From Luscinia megarhynchos (taxonomy: Eukaryota; Chordata; Aves; Passeriformes; Turdidae): 64,000 nucleotides of DNA. The stretch spans positions 59,439,352 through 59,503,351 of the forward strand of contig JAPFBE010000003.1 in assembly GCA_034336665.1 (NCBI GenBank), written 5' to 3'. Below the pieces are notes generated by a model. It saw only the letters and a list, made by a program, of their open reading frames with translations. It ran no database searches and was not told where the DNA came from. The translations under genes and the position numbers were made by a program. Of this stretch, positions 1-12,760 are shown one piece after another (the stretch's first letter is position 1; every line of letters starts with the position of its first letter).

Positions 1-1080
1 CCCCTTGAGGAACTGATGCACTGGGGTCTAGACAAGTGGTCCCCGTGGTGTGGGAAACTGGCTGACCACCAGCACTCAGAGGGTGATGGTAAACAGCTCC
101 TTTACACGCTGGCAACCTGTGGGGTCTCCAGGGATCAACACTGGGCCTAATGCTGTTTAATGTCCTCACAAGTGATCTGGATGATGGGATCAAGTGTACC
201 TGGATGAAATCTGCCAAAGACATCAAACTGAGCAGGGAAGTGGGCACTTTGTAAGGGAGAGCCATTCCACAGGAAGACCTGGACAGGCTGTAAGAGTAGG
301 CTAACAAGAACCTGATGAAGTTCACCAAGGACAAATGTAAAAACTTGCACCAGTGGAAGTACAATCCAGCAGTGCAGCACAAGCTGGAATCTCCCCAGCT
401 GGGGAGCAGCTCTGTGGAAAGGGAGCTGGTGGTTCTGGTGAACAAGCAGAAGTGAACAGCAGTGAGCAGCTGCTGTGGCAAAAGGAGCCAGCAGGATGCA
501 TCATCAAGGGCATCCCCTGCAGAGACAAAGAAGGCATTGTCCCAATCTACTCAGTGCTTGTCAGGCCACACCTGGAACACTGTGCTCAGTTTTGGTCCTC
601 ACTAATAAAACAGATGTGGACAGAATGGAGAAGGCACAGAGGTGGGCCACAAAGGTGATGTAAGGACTGGGAAGCCTGGCACAAGAAGGAAGGCAGTTCT
701 CTCAGCCTTTCTGGAGGCTTTGTTCAGCCTTGAGGAAAAAAGGCTTAGGGGAGACCATTTTCACCATGCTCCAGTATTTAAAAGGTGGCTACAAGGGTGG
801 TGGAGATCCCTTTTACAATGAGTCACATTGAAAAGACAAGGGGTATTGAGTATAAATTACTCCTGGGGAGATTACGATATGACAGAACAACAACATTTTT
901 CACAACAAAAACAACCACAGACAGCAATAATTTCTTCAGGGAAGTGGTGGATTTCCCAACATTAGACACTTCTAAGATTTGGCTGGACAGGGTGCTGGGC
1001 CATCGTGTTTAGAACGTGCTTTTGCCATAAAAGGTTGGTTGGACCAGATGATCCTTAGGCTCCCCTGCTATTCTATGATT
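1..1080 (+). mobile_element. CR1 LINE fragment: decayed end of reverse transcriptase ORF2 plus 3' UTR
   Basis: This is a truncated, inactive CR1 non-LTR retrotransposon running off the left edge of the window. Pieces of the ORF2 carboxyl end are readable in shifting frames: around 147-240 a segment like LFNVLTSDLDDGIK (the CR1 'LFN.F.NDLD.G' motif) and around 540-600 a segment like YSVLVRPHLEHCAQFW, the hallmark 'YSALVRPHLEYC.QFW' stretch downstream of the RT fingers/palm. The 3' UTR follows, with the typical block 'ggaccagatgatcctt' near 1040 and the terminal 'attctatgatt' at about 1070-1080. Frameshifts and stops break the ORF, so no protein is made. Seen directly: motif order and the terminal octamer-like end. 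Known family: CR1 ends in short ATTCTATGATT-type repeats rather than poly(A). Confidence 0.88.
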
Positions 1081-4000
1081 AATAAGAGCACAGATTCCCA
1101 ATCTATATAATTCAAAACACAATTGGCAGTAAAATTCTGTATTCTTTTCTAAGGGAATTGATATGACTTGAACAGTATATTTTCACACATTTTCAAGAAG
1201 TTTGGATAGTTTCTCAGATGACTGTATCCAGGTCCCAACACATCCAGCCAGGGTGTCCCTAAGAGTCTATACTAAGCAGTCCTTGCTCTCTACCTGAACC
1301 ATGTCTCACATACATTTTGGATAGCCCTCCCATCCTTTATTTCTTCAAAGAAATGTGATCTGGATATGCAAAGATACCAAAAACAACATGCTAGAGAAAA
1401 TTCACTCTCTCCCAACTATGTTCTTACAGACATACAAAATTCATAGCTCAGAGCTAACACAGTCAGATTTATCTTACTTAGACTTGTACTTCTCTGCTTC
1501 CCTTTCCTGAAGTACACTGAAACAAGACACTTAACAGGAATATGGGATCTTTTTTTTTCCCCTATATGGCTTTACTGAATCACGTTGCCCTATCACCCAT
1601 ATGGGACATTTCCTTCCTTCTAGGACAGACAGTCACTCAAACTGCTTTCCTGAAGAAGTCAGCCTAGCTTCCTGGACTTCAGCAAGTTCCACAGAGTCTT
1701 ATTTATAAACTTCCTTTACTCTGCTTCTGGAAAAATAATGGATGTTCCCCCTGCTTTCCCTGCAGAGTAATCTGGCTGAAGACTTTTCCTAAGAGTCCAG
1801 CACCAGCAGGTCCCACTCCAGTGGGCACCACCAAGGCTAATGGTCATCTATCACTCCTGCTCCAGGCTCCAACTGTGTGCTGCTGGAGGCATCCCATGAT
1901 AAAGCAGCTGAACCAGAATTCATAAACAGAATGCTGAGATTATATAAATACAACAGTTTCCAAACCAACTTGCTCAAGGAGTTTCTGAAAAAAATCAAGC
2001 TTTTTCAGAAGAAAAATTTCCCTGCACTGAGGCAAATAATCCTCTGTGATATTTATATAACATAAAAGTTTGTGCAGCCAAACAAATGAGATTAGAAATC
2101 AAACCTTAGTCAGAATGATACTCTTATCACAATCTAGCAGCATTCTGAAGAAACAAACTATACATTTTCCTCCCCTTGGATGTGTTTTTCTAAGAGCTTG
2201 CAAAAGGAACACCAACATTTTTGATGTGGAGAATATTAAAGATTCAGTCAAAACACTTAAAAACTGACAACAAATTTTTAAAATAGAATAAAGAAAAATA
2301 AGTACTATACTGCACACAGAGGAAAATAGTTGGACTACAAAGTTGATATGAATGCTTCTGAGCTTTCCTTGGCTTTCACCAAGAGAAAGAGAAATGTCTT
2401 TTCCTTAACCAAAACTAGGGGTGTAGAGGAGCAGAAATGAAGGGTTTGAGGCAGGAATTAAAGAGATGAAGTCAGGAAAATTATGAGGAAAATCACTTTC
2501 CCTCTTCTTTCCTTTCCTTCACTTTTAAGAACTGAAAATGCTTATGTGCAAATGGGGTTTTTTATTATGTACTCTTGTTGTCACTTTTAAGTCCCCTAGA
2601 CACAAATCTATGGAAGATGAATATTCAAAGTATATTTGAACATAGACTCTCCAAAATGATGAACAGCAATTAGCAACGACCTTTACAGAGAGAAGGATCA
2701 TAACAAACAACCACTGGGATAATTCTCCCATTCACATCATTTAAGGGAATGACACCACAGAGCCCACAGAAGTGAAGTTCCACCAGACATCTCTTTTCCG
2801 TGCCTGTAATGACAATCCAGAGGAGTGTGTTGATCCTGTGAATGCTCTTTTCCTGATCTTATTCCTGAAATGGAAGCTCAAGCATCGAAAAAGGAAGAAC
2901 ATCTTTCAGCACTAAATCCAATGCTACCATAATTTTAAGTTGAAAAAAAAATCTGTGGGATAGACAGAAAGACAATAAACAAGGTTTCATAAACTAAATA
3001 GCAAAATTAAAGAGAATTTTGCTATTCTACTATCCCCAGACAAGTTTCTTAGCAGGGAAAACACTATCAAGTCTAGAACCTGGGATTGTATTCTAACTCA
3101 AATGCACAAAAATGGCAGAAAGAAATGTTATCACACTAAATTAAGTACTACCTATCTTGAAAACTGTAAATGTGTTCTGGTTAGATATGTAGAATGAACA
3201 TCTTAGAACCTTTTATTTGGGAATATTTGGAATAACCTGACTGGCTGATAGTTCTCAAACATCAACCATTTCTGCAACCACAGCAGACTTGTGCTCTGCC
3301 AGAAGTACAGGTTTGGCTCAAAGCAGCTTCACAGCTATTCTGAATTTGATCCCTCTTTGCAAAGAACAGCCTGATTGGCCTCAATCAGATTCTGGTTCAT
3401 CTACAGCAGAGAAGTTCTTGCTATATCTTTTCTCATTATCCCAGATCCTGACCTAGTTTTTCTTGTTTCAAAACAGAACCAAAGCACGCCTAATGCTCTC
3501 TGCAATAGAAATACTCATCAGTTGATCTATTTCAAGTCCTCTTACACTTCCCTTGGGTCAGGCTCTAGCTTAGGCAGGTTAAGTATATCATGTAGTATTT
3601 TGTGTATGAATACTAATGTTTGTTAGCAGCACCAACACAAGATTACAGATACATTTAAAACAGAATACAGAACTATTCCAGGTACAGTAAAAGGCTTGAT
3701 GGCATCCACTGTACAAAAAACAAAGTTGCAGTCAAAGTCAATGCTTTGCCAGAAAATTGCAAATGAAACTGAAACTCGTTCCTGAAGAACAGAGGGAAGT
3801 GCTTGTGCACACTCACACAAACCCTGCCTTTTCTTTTCCTCCCACCTAAGCCCCCATTGCTGCCAAGTGCCTGAGCAGCGTTTGTAAGGATAATCCCTAA
3901 CAAAGTCTCTCAGAATTGGTACTGCAATACACATGCCTTTGCACAGAAAGGCCAGAGACCAAGAAATAAGCTTTCATAATTTCTATTTTCAATTATAAAT

Positions 4001-4841
4001 AGAGGTAGATATGATGACAAATACATTTTTTAGAAAGCCTGAATGTGCTGTTATATCAGAACAGTATGGGATATCAAACAATTCCCTTTCCACCTCAGGT
4101 TACATAAAAATACCAATACTCAATTTCCCACATAAATGGCCTGTTTAATTTTTCAAAGCTTGGTTTTTTAAAAATTCTTTGTGTGTTTTTGTATTTTTTT
4201 TTATCTTAACTGTTTCCTCACAGTGTTCTGTTTATGCTAGGATACATGGGGGTCTTTTGGCCTTGAAGGAATGGTGCAAAGGTTATCTGTCTGAACAACT
4301 GAATTGAAACAAAGAAGGGCAAACTGTACCAAGGGAAAGTGGAAAGAGGACTTTAGAATGGATTGGACACACAGCTGGCAATCAAAAGACATAGGGCAAA
4401 ATCCATACCACTGCACTGATTAATTTTCTTTTTTGACACCTTGTTTATGCACTAATATAGCAGCAGCCATCCACCACACATACCATGAGATAAGTACATA
4501 TTAAAATAATTTCTGATTGGTGGAAACAAGATAAACATTCTTCCTGAGCCAAGCCAAGTAAGACTGGTTTTTTCCCCCCCTTTCTTTTTCAAAAGGAACA
4601 CTGAAAATCCTTTCTGGTCACACTGCACACAACAAGGCTTTCATTAGCCATTCTCATAAAGTACTTGCAGAGATGGTGAATTCATACCTCACTTTGATAT
4701 GGGCATCCCCTGTGTGCATGTACCTGTGACAACTACAGACACTGCACCCTTCATGATCCTGTCACCACAGACCCAAACCAAAACTCACATGTGTGCTTTA
4801 GACACACTCGCCTTTAGTCAATTCTTCACTAAGGCAGAGAT
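1081..4841. other. AT-rich non-coding stretch (probably ENOX1 intron 1)
   Basis: There is no ORF with recognisable protein similarity and no convincing exon with paired splice sites. Short chance ORFs (60-100 codons) occur on both strands. Base composition is AT-rich with scattered poly(A)/poly(T) runs. Assignment to an ENOX1 intron rests only on synteny and on the orientation of the CpG island at 22.3-23.5 kb. Confidence 0.4.
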
Positions 4842-5027
4842 GACACACTGGAAGAGACTGGCCACAGAAATTGTGGATGTTCATCCCTAGAAGTGTTCAA
4901 GGCCAGGCTGGATGGGGCTCTGAGTAACCTGGCCTAGTGAGTGGCATCCCTGCCACAGCAGGGGGATTGGAACTAGATGATCTTAAAGGTCCCTTGTAAC
5001 CCAAACCGTTCTATGATTCCATCATTA
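4842..5027 (+). mobile_element. CR1 LINE 3' end (solo tail)
   Basis: This is a 5'-truncated CR1 copy holding only the 3' UTR. Diagnostic blocks read in order: 'gttcaaggccaggctgga' near 4896, 'ctctgagtaacctggc' near 4918, 'gtggcatccctgcc' near 4941, 'actagatgatcttaaagg' near 4972, and the terminus 'ccgttctatgattcc' near 5006. This is one of the better preserved CR1 tails in the window, so it is a fairly young subfamily. No coding capacity. Confidence 0.93.
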
Positions 5028-5616
5028 TTAGGAGCAAGTGTTTTAACGTGCAACAACATTTTGAAAATTTGTTTTATCCAGTTAAATGTTTAGAGTTGGG
5101 GACCTCATATTCATCTTACAGAGATTTACAAGCCATGTTCTATTACCTTCTGATAGGCAAAGAAAAAAATGCCCAGCCATCTCCCCCAGGAAGATGCGTT
5201 TATACATTTCCAAAAACAGGTGATATATGAGAATTGATTATAAGGCAGAAAGCAAGTTTCTAAGCCAAAACTACACTTTCTACTACTGGGCAAAGCAAAG
5301 CAAGAAAATGCTTGTATAAATCTTCCTACTATGCTCATCATTCTGCTTCATTTACATGCATCCGGGTCTTAACATTATTGAGATTTAGAATTAATGACCC
5401 ACTGAGATTTATAGGGCCAATTACACCTCTCAGCATTACCACTTTGGGGGCCTCCACAGCCTTGAACAGACATTAGAAGGTCACTCAGGAAACACTCACT
5501 AAGTTCAACAGACTTCAGATGAGGCCCTTTGCCTAATTAAAAAACAAAAGAAGCATTCTAAATAGGAGATGCTTTAAAAAATCCCATATCAACCAGTATT
5601 TTTGTAAAACTTGCCG

Positions 5617-5717
5617 TGGGTTTGGTTTTGTTTTTTTGTTTTTTTCGTTTTTTTTTTTGGGGGGTTTTTTTGTTTGTTTGGGGTTTTTTTTTTTCTGTTT
5701 TTTGGGGTTTTTTTTGA
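5617..5717. repeat. T/G-rich low-complexity tract
   Basis: About 100 bases made almost only of T runs broken by short G runs, for example 'ggttttgtttttttgttttt' at the start and G6, G4 and G4 clusters later. On the minus strand it is an A/C-rich tract. It may be a degenerated poly(A) tail or an expanded simple repeat. No function is implied. Confidence 0.9.
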
Positions 5718-8700
5718 GGGAACTGCTCAAAAACATTTTCTAATTGAGCCTAGTTGGGCTTTTTCCCCATCCCTTCCAAAAACATAGAAATACTACTAGA
5801 TCTAGCACAGGTCATTATGCAGCAGGAAATGACAGAATAGTTAATGTATATTAATGCAAGTGTAACAGATCTGATTCCTGAGTGATGTCCAGAGGGAAGT
5901 GTGAGGAACCTGGCAATGTTCCCTAGGAAGCAAGAAGTCCTCATATTAATATTGCCCAGTTGCAACAGCTGAGGCAAATGAAACCATCTCTGCTTGCAGA
6001 CATAACTGTGCACAGATTGCTCAACTTAGACAATTCCATATGTTCTGGTGTTTCTTTTCTCCTCTTTCACAGGCACGGCTTTCTTTGAGCAACTCACAGT
6101 GCTGAGTGATGCAAGTCACCAACCAGTGTGATGCACAACAGAAGGAAGTTTTGAAATGAAGGAAAAGCACAGTGTTTTTGTAACAAATAGACTGATAGAT
6201 TAACAGGTATTACCGAAGAAATTCAGAACTTTTCTTCACTTAGGGATTTTTAATGAAAGGAAAAAATGATGAGTAAGTAAATAGCTAGTCAGGCTTCTGC
6301 CTGGCATGAATGAAGTCATTCAAGTACACACAATTTATAACAGAAACACCAACAATCACCTTTAACTACAGCATCACTGCCAAATGGCACCATAATTAGG
6401 CTAGAAATGCTGTTCTTTGAGTCATGAATAGGATGTGCTTGGACTTGTTTTCTATATAGGATCATGCCATCCAAGCACAGGCAGCAGCATTTACTGAGAA
6501 ATTCCCTGAAAGATAACAACAGATAATAAAAGGGGTTCATGTAAATTTAGTTAAGAACAACTTCAGACATTATTTTCAATTACTGAGATAAAATCATGGC
6601 TTCTCTCAGGAAGAAAAAGGTTTTTTTCCCATACACTACACAGAGCCTATGAAAGCTTTAAGAATAGCCTATTTTCACAAACTGTACCAGCTGCCTACTA
6701 ATATTCCTTAACACTGCTTTTCCCTCCCTCAAGTCAGTTTTTCCTATTATTTTCAACATTTTGTTTGACTGATTAATAAAAAGCAGCTTTCCTGCTCTAG
6801 ATAACAGGTAACAGAATTCCATCTATATTGAATAGGTTTACCTGCTCTCAAGAATGCTAAATGATAGTTTTATTTTCTTTCACCAAATCTGCAGGGCTCT
6901 GGCCAAGCACTGACTTTTTTTGCACTGAACTCCTCAGTGATTTCAGAGAGCATGAGGATGACAGCAGGACATGCGCATGAAGTTCCAGTCCTTCTAAGTT
7001 TGCACAAGGATCTGCAGTTAATTAACCAAAAAGCCTCTGTTAACATAGATTAAAAAGAGAAAAAAAAAGCTCTACCAGCTCATCTTGGATGGCTGCAGAC
7101 CTGGGAAAAAAAAGGGACCATCTTCAGCTCCTCTAAATTCGCTATCAAACAGGTTAGCATCCTTATTTAACAAGCTACACATGCATCCTCACCTGATGCG
7201 AGGGAATACTGTCTACTTTAGGCATGTCACTGCTGTGACTGAGCCTTGTCATTGCAGGGTTCCTGTACACTGAGCAGATCCTCAGGACACCTGAGGCAGG
7301 CAGCTCAGAGCCCAAGGGGCTGCACTACACCTACTGCATAAGCTGCTAACCCTTGCAGTTATGCTACATGCCCAGAGCGAGCCCGTGTGCTCCCTCCACA
7401 CATCTCAGCACAGCACCACGCTTCATGCACACTGTACACACAAATGGGGCCCCTTTGCTAATCCAGCCTTGCTGCCTCATTTCACTAGCTGCACCTCCCT
7501 GAGTAAGAAATAAAAAAAATCTACATATGCATTATGCCTCTTTGGGCAACAGAAGAGCTCAGGAGTCCAGGAGCAGAATGCACACAGAAATAAATAAAGA
7601 AATTATATTCATTTTCTTCAGCACAGAAACCTGGAGACATGTCACAGAGATTTATTAGCCCTCTTAAGATAACTACTCAAGATAGTGATGGAGCTGACAG
7701 TGCAATCTTGTCAGTCTCCCATCAGACCACTGTCAGACTCGTGCACAGCAGAACTGCAGCTCCAGAGCACTCCTGCCTGTCTAATACATCCCATTCCTCT
7801 CCCAGGGCACACTGTATTAGTCTAGGGAAAAAAATACAATAATCTATATTCCAAAGAGTAGAGGTAGAACAGGAAAGCATGTATGGCAGAACACTCGAGG
7901 CCTTACTAGACTGAGGAGAAAAGCTCATCTTTGTTGTGAAAGTACTGTCATCTGTATCCCTTTAAAGACAAAACCAGATGTTTCCTTGTCATAAGCCCTT
8001 GCACAATGATTGGCTGATCACCTCCTGTCTTGCTGTACATCAAGCTAATTTTCCAGCAAGATTTGTTCACTTAGATTGCCCAAATGAAAGTCTCTTAAAA
8101 TAAAAAAAATAGTCTGCTGCAAATAACTCCCTAATCTGCCATCCCTTCAATAGGACTGAAGTGCTCTTCACAGACATAGTACACAAGCATCTTGAATTAG
8201 CAGGGAACTATTTTTAAATACATGAAGGATAAGATACAAAATTAGTTTCATGGGGAACGAGAACCTCAGAGATTATTTACTTTCCCTTAATTACTTTGAC
8301 TCACCACTCATTGAGCTTTCCAATAGTACTACCTATTTCACACTCAAATTTTGGTACTTAAGACATGTGAGAATGTTTCTTGAACATTTAAGATTACGGA
8401 CCTTAGCAATTCATAGACACATTTCTCAAATTGACTTACCCACTCAAAAATATTTAAACATAAATATAATAATAATAATATCCTTAAATAATAATATAAA
8501 TATACTGTGTGGCATAAATTTCCCTTTCTTTGGAACAACTGCTTCAGATTAAGGATCCCTATATAAAAACAAAACTTTCTTTGTGCAAAAACACGAACAT
8601 TCTGACAAATTGCACAAAACTATTACACTTAAAGAGGCACAGGTAGCCTCTTATACTACTGATCCTATATAATGCAAGGAGCAAAAGAGATTGCTACTAG

Positions 8701-9204
8701 AAAATTACTTTTGAGAGCAAAGTGACAGGAAAGCCTACCCAAGCCCTGAACTCAAGAGAAAAACTTGAGCTTCTAAGCCTTTGAACAAAAAGAAATTAAG
8801 TGTGGCCATACAGCACTGCTGGGCTACATCCACTACCCATTTTTACTTCATATGACACGGGCACATTTCTCTCACTTGCACAATACAAAAAAGGAAATCA
8901 GAGCAGTCTACAATTCTATCCCTGTAGAAATAAATTAATTAGAATCTTTAGGACAGTGCCTCAAAATATAAAATATTGGGAAAAGCAAGTAAAAATGATG
9001 AAGAGGGCAAAGAAAAGGAAAGCAACAGAGAAGACAGTGCATTAAACAGCAAATAACACATCTTAATTATAAAAGAAAGAGAGGTTGTGGTAAAAAGACA
9101 TGGGACAGAGAGACATTTAAAAAAAAAGGAGAAAGGAGGATTGCAAAAATTAGAGACAAAAAGTGAAAGAGAGACAGGCATACAGAAGAGACTGCTTACA
9201 ATCT

Positions 9205-9226
9205 AAAAAAAAAAAAAAAAAAAAAA
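9205..9226. repeat. Poly(A) homopolymer, 22 bases
   Basis: An uninterrupted run of 22 A residues in an already purine-rich region (about 8990-9200 is full of GAGA/AAAGA words). No recognisable retroposed sequence precedes it, so it is annotated only as a simple repeat. Confidence 0.9.
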
Positions 9227-12200
9227 GCCCATACAAACAAACAAATCAAATGAACCACAACAAACTACCACAGCTCTACACTCCCTCCCAAAAATTACTC
9301 TAGAAACCAGAGGTGGAACAAAAGTAAGTGAAATTAAAGTGAAATTTATTTCATTGGCTAATGAAGTTTCCTTTGATTTCATTTTAGTGTTCAGCCCTGC
9401 CTCCATCAAGCAGTGTGATTTTTTTGCCAGAACCTCTCAGCTCCTGTGGGATTAAGGATGTGCTGAAGCAATGCTTGAATGATTTTCTGCACTGAGACAC
9501 CTGAGATACTGCATACCATAGCATCAGCTCTGGATTTGTAAGGATGACTAGTCTTTACTAGGTAAGAGAACTAAGAGGTAGAAAACCCATCAAGGTACTA
9601 CATATTACTGCCACCATGTATATGAAAGAATGACTTCTCTCCCTAAGCTGAGTTAGCAAGCAATTTATTATGCTATAAAGTACTAATAATTCCTCTATCA
9701 GCTGTCAAAGACTTATTCATCACTAAAATAAATAACAAAATTATGGACTGGTGAAGAAATTAGCAAAGGAATCACCATGACATGGATTTTTGAAGGCTTT
9801 CTAGGAGAGTTTTGGATTCCACTTCCTACCAATAGGAATACTGCACTGCTCCAATAAAACAATCACTGGAATGGAGAGAAAAAAATAGGAGAGACCCTCA
9901 AAAGAATTTATCAAATCACTTATTAGAATATAATGAATATTAACAAAAGACAGTACAAATGCTCTTGAGAAATGAGTATTCCTGGGGTTTGGATCTCTTC
10001 TTCTAGGCTGTTAAGGTTGCTAGGGAATTTCCCAGTTAATGGTGTATTTCCACATTAATGTTTCAAGAAGGGGGAAGGGTTTGCAAAACTGAATCTTAAG
10101 CACGGAGTTTTCTTTGTGCTTCGGAGAGAAGAATCTGATGTTCTTGTAAAGCTGAAATAAGAAGCTTTCATATTTAACGACAGATTTACCAAAGATTTTT
10201 AGCAGAAAAACGTACACAGAAAATGCTTTATGAGACACTGTGACAAAGAACTTGCTTCTCTTACTTTGGTTTGTAACAGTGCACCAGACGTGCCATTACA
10301 CACACGCTAAGGTCATTGAGTAGTCTGCAAACAAGAGCAGCTTTGTTCTGTTTAACAGATAAAAGCAACAAGTTTATTTTGTTTTAAGCAGATTGTATGT
10401 CCATTTTTCATAAACCATTTAGAAAGCACATTGCTGTGGGCTTCCCAGTGACAAATACACTGAGGCGCCAGCAAAGTGACAACACACTTTGTAGTCTTTG
10501 TCATGGATGAAAGAATTCAATTCAACTTTTCTTTTTTCTATCTGGAAAGAGAAACATCTGGGAAAAATACTTTTTAGCCCGACTTCATGAGAATGAATCT
10601 TAAATGATGCTCTGTCGGCAACTTAATCAGTTTCTCCTCCCTTTTCCCTAACTTTGGGTGATATTGGATGAAGTGGTCAAAACCGACAGAGATCCCTTCA
10701 TTTTAATGAAAATAAGTGGATGATTAAAAGGCAAAAATTATAAACTTCCCATGGTTAAAATGGCAGGCACCCAACCTTGCACCAGAAAATCCACAGAGCC
10801 ATCACCACGAAAGGAGAGCCTGCAGAAAACAAGGTGAGGTCAGCTCCATGCTCCCACCATCACCATTTTATCTGGTTATTTTCCCCATCCTTTACTATTC
10901 AAAACATCCCAACTCAAGCAACTCTTATTTATGCAAGCATTCAATAAATACAGACATGCTTCTATTGGCAACTGCTGTGACAGCTGATCTTCACACCACA
11001 GTATTATCTTAATAAACTGTCTCTCAGCCCCAGGGTCTTTGTTCTCACATAAATGACCTGCAGTTGGTCACCCTGGATCTTACACAAAGCATGACGAGCA
11101 CAGGGGTTATATGAGCTAATTGCACAGTGACTGCAAAAATTGCATGCTTTCTTCTCTTCAGCAACGTGTTCTTTCTCTACTGAAAACAATTCAAGTCAAT
11201 GATAGAACTGTGTATCTGGATAACTCGATCATTAGTTAATGTTACCACCACATGAGCTTGTCTGCATGGTATTTGACAAAGAAATTCAAGTTAAACAGCC
11301 TCCTCCAGAATGAAGACAACATTGGATTAATTATGTAACTTGCTACACATTTGGAAAATGAAGATGAATTTCCCTTTTATAACCTTATTAAAATCGTACA
11401 GAATAAGAACCAGATTGTAATCTGTTATTGAAGTATAACTCATAAATATCTTTTGAATTACTCAAAATTTAAATCGCTGGGGATCTGAATCTGGCCCCAT
11501 ACATCTTAAAAGAACATTTGACTCATTACTCATGTTAACCTCCATGAACACATAATGCACAGGAACTAATTTGTTTTCTAGGAGAGTTCAACATTCTCTG
11601 CCAAAAGGACTCATATTCTGGTACTTCTAACATACTGTGTTATTTTTATTGGTCTACGTGCTACTTTTACTACTAGTTATGGAGTAAACATCTGGAGAAA
11701 AGCAGAAACTAGCGTCTAATGGAATCTTAGTCTTTTCCCCACATGCTTCCCAGAACTCAAGCAACTTTCTTCCTCTGATTGAAGACAGCCACTGGAAACA
11801 CTGCAAGAAGTCCACAAAGCATTTACTATCAAAAACACAAACCGCAGACTACCAAACTAATTTTGTAACGTGATTATTTCTCCAACATGGTCCAAAACCT
11901 AAAGCATACAACTCAAAACACACAAAAACACAGTAGCTGGGTAATAAGTCTCTAGATAGCAAGATCTACCATTCTTTTAGTTTATTTTCAGGGGTGCCTT
12001 AACAACTCGGGACATGGCTACATTTTGAAGACAGATTAATTTTATCTCCAGCTGTGCTTGCTTCGTGATGGTTTTGCACCAGCCAGGTCTGAACTTCAAG
12101 CTGTGTTAGCATGTGATCATGCACGACAAAGTGAATTTATCAAAATGTCTGAAGTCTAACTATGCAACATGGAAAAACGCCCCACACTTAGCTGGACAGG

Positions 12201-12389
12201 GAAGAAAATTTTCAAGCCTGAAGTATCCATGTTCAACTGCCAGCATCTCCTACAACTCAACTGCTCTATATTCCACTGTTCTGACACAAACAGGGGTAAC
12301 AGACTGATCATCTGGATTTCAGTTTAAGTTAGGAAACCATGCTCCTTCTGACTGTCTCACTTCCTGTTATCCCACTCACTGTAGGGCTT

Positions 12390-12760
12390 GGTGAGAATCA
12401 CAGACTAAAAAAGCTGGAAACAACCATGCAACAGGATCAGCTGCACTCTTTAGAGACAACACAGTTATATCTATCAAATTCTTAAAGACCTCAACTGATT
12501 TAGTCCCACAGTGTCCACACAACCCATGCTAGGATCCCTCTGCATTCTTGCCACTAGAAAAAACTTTCTAAACTTTTTATTTCTGGCAACATATTTAGGC
12601 TATTATTTTAGTCTACTCACTGTGGGCATTGTAGACTTTTTCCTTGTAGATCAGACTTCTTCCTGCATCTTCACATAAAACATTTAATCTTGCAATTCAG
12701 TTTTTATAGCTATTGAGACCTCTTTCAATATTTTTCTCGGATATCTGATGTCAGTTATTT
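12390..12760 (-). mobile_element. Possible ancient CR1-like fragment
   Basis: Weak, heavily diverged resemblance to a CR1 3' end read on the minus strand: 'gaatcacagact' and 'agctggaaacaacc' at the low end, then 'gacctcaactgatttagtcc' and a block 'cttgccactagaaaa' near 12548 that recall CR1 consensus words. No clean terminal repeat or ORF remains. A repeat-library search is needed to settle the family. Confidence 0.35.

Larger units (their letters stand above)
5028..12389. other. Non-coding AT-rich stretch with low-complexity tracts
   Basis: I found no protein-coding exon. Low-complexity features inside are a T/G-rich tract at 5617-5717 and a 22-base poly(A) at 9205-9226. The segment about 10.1-10.7 kb has noticeably more CpG dinucleotides than its surroundings and could be a conserved non-coding element. 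If the synteny inference holds, this is ENOX1 intron 1. Confidence 0.4.
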
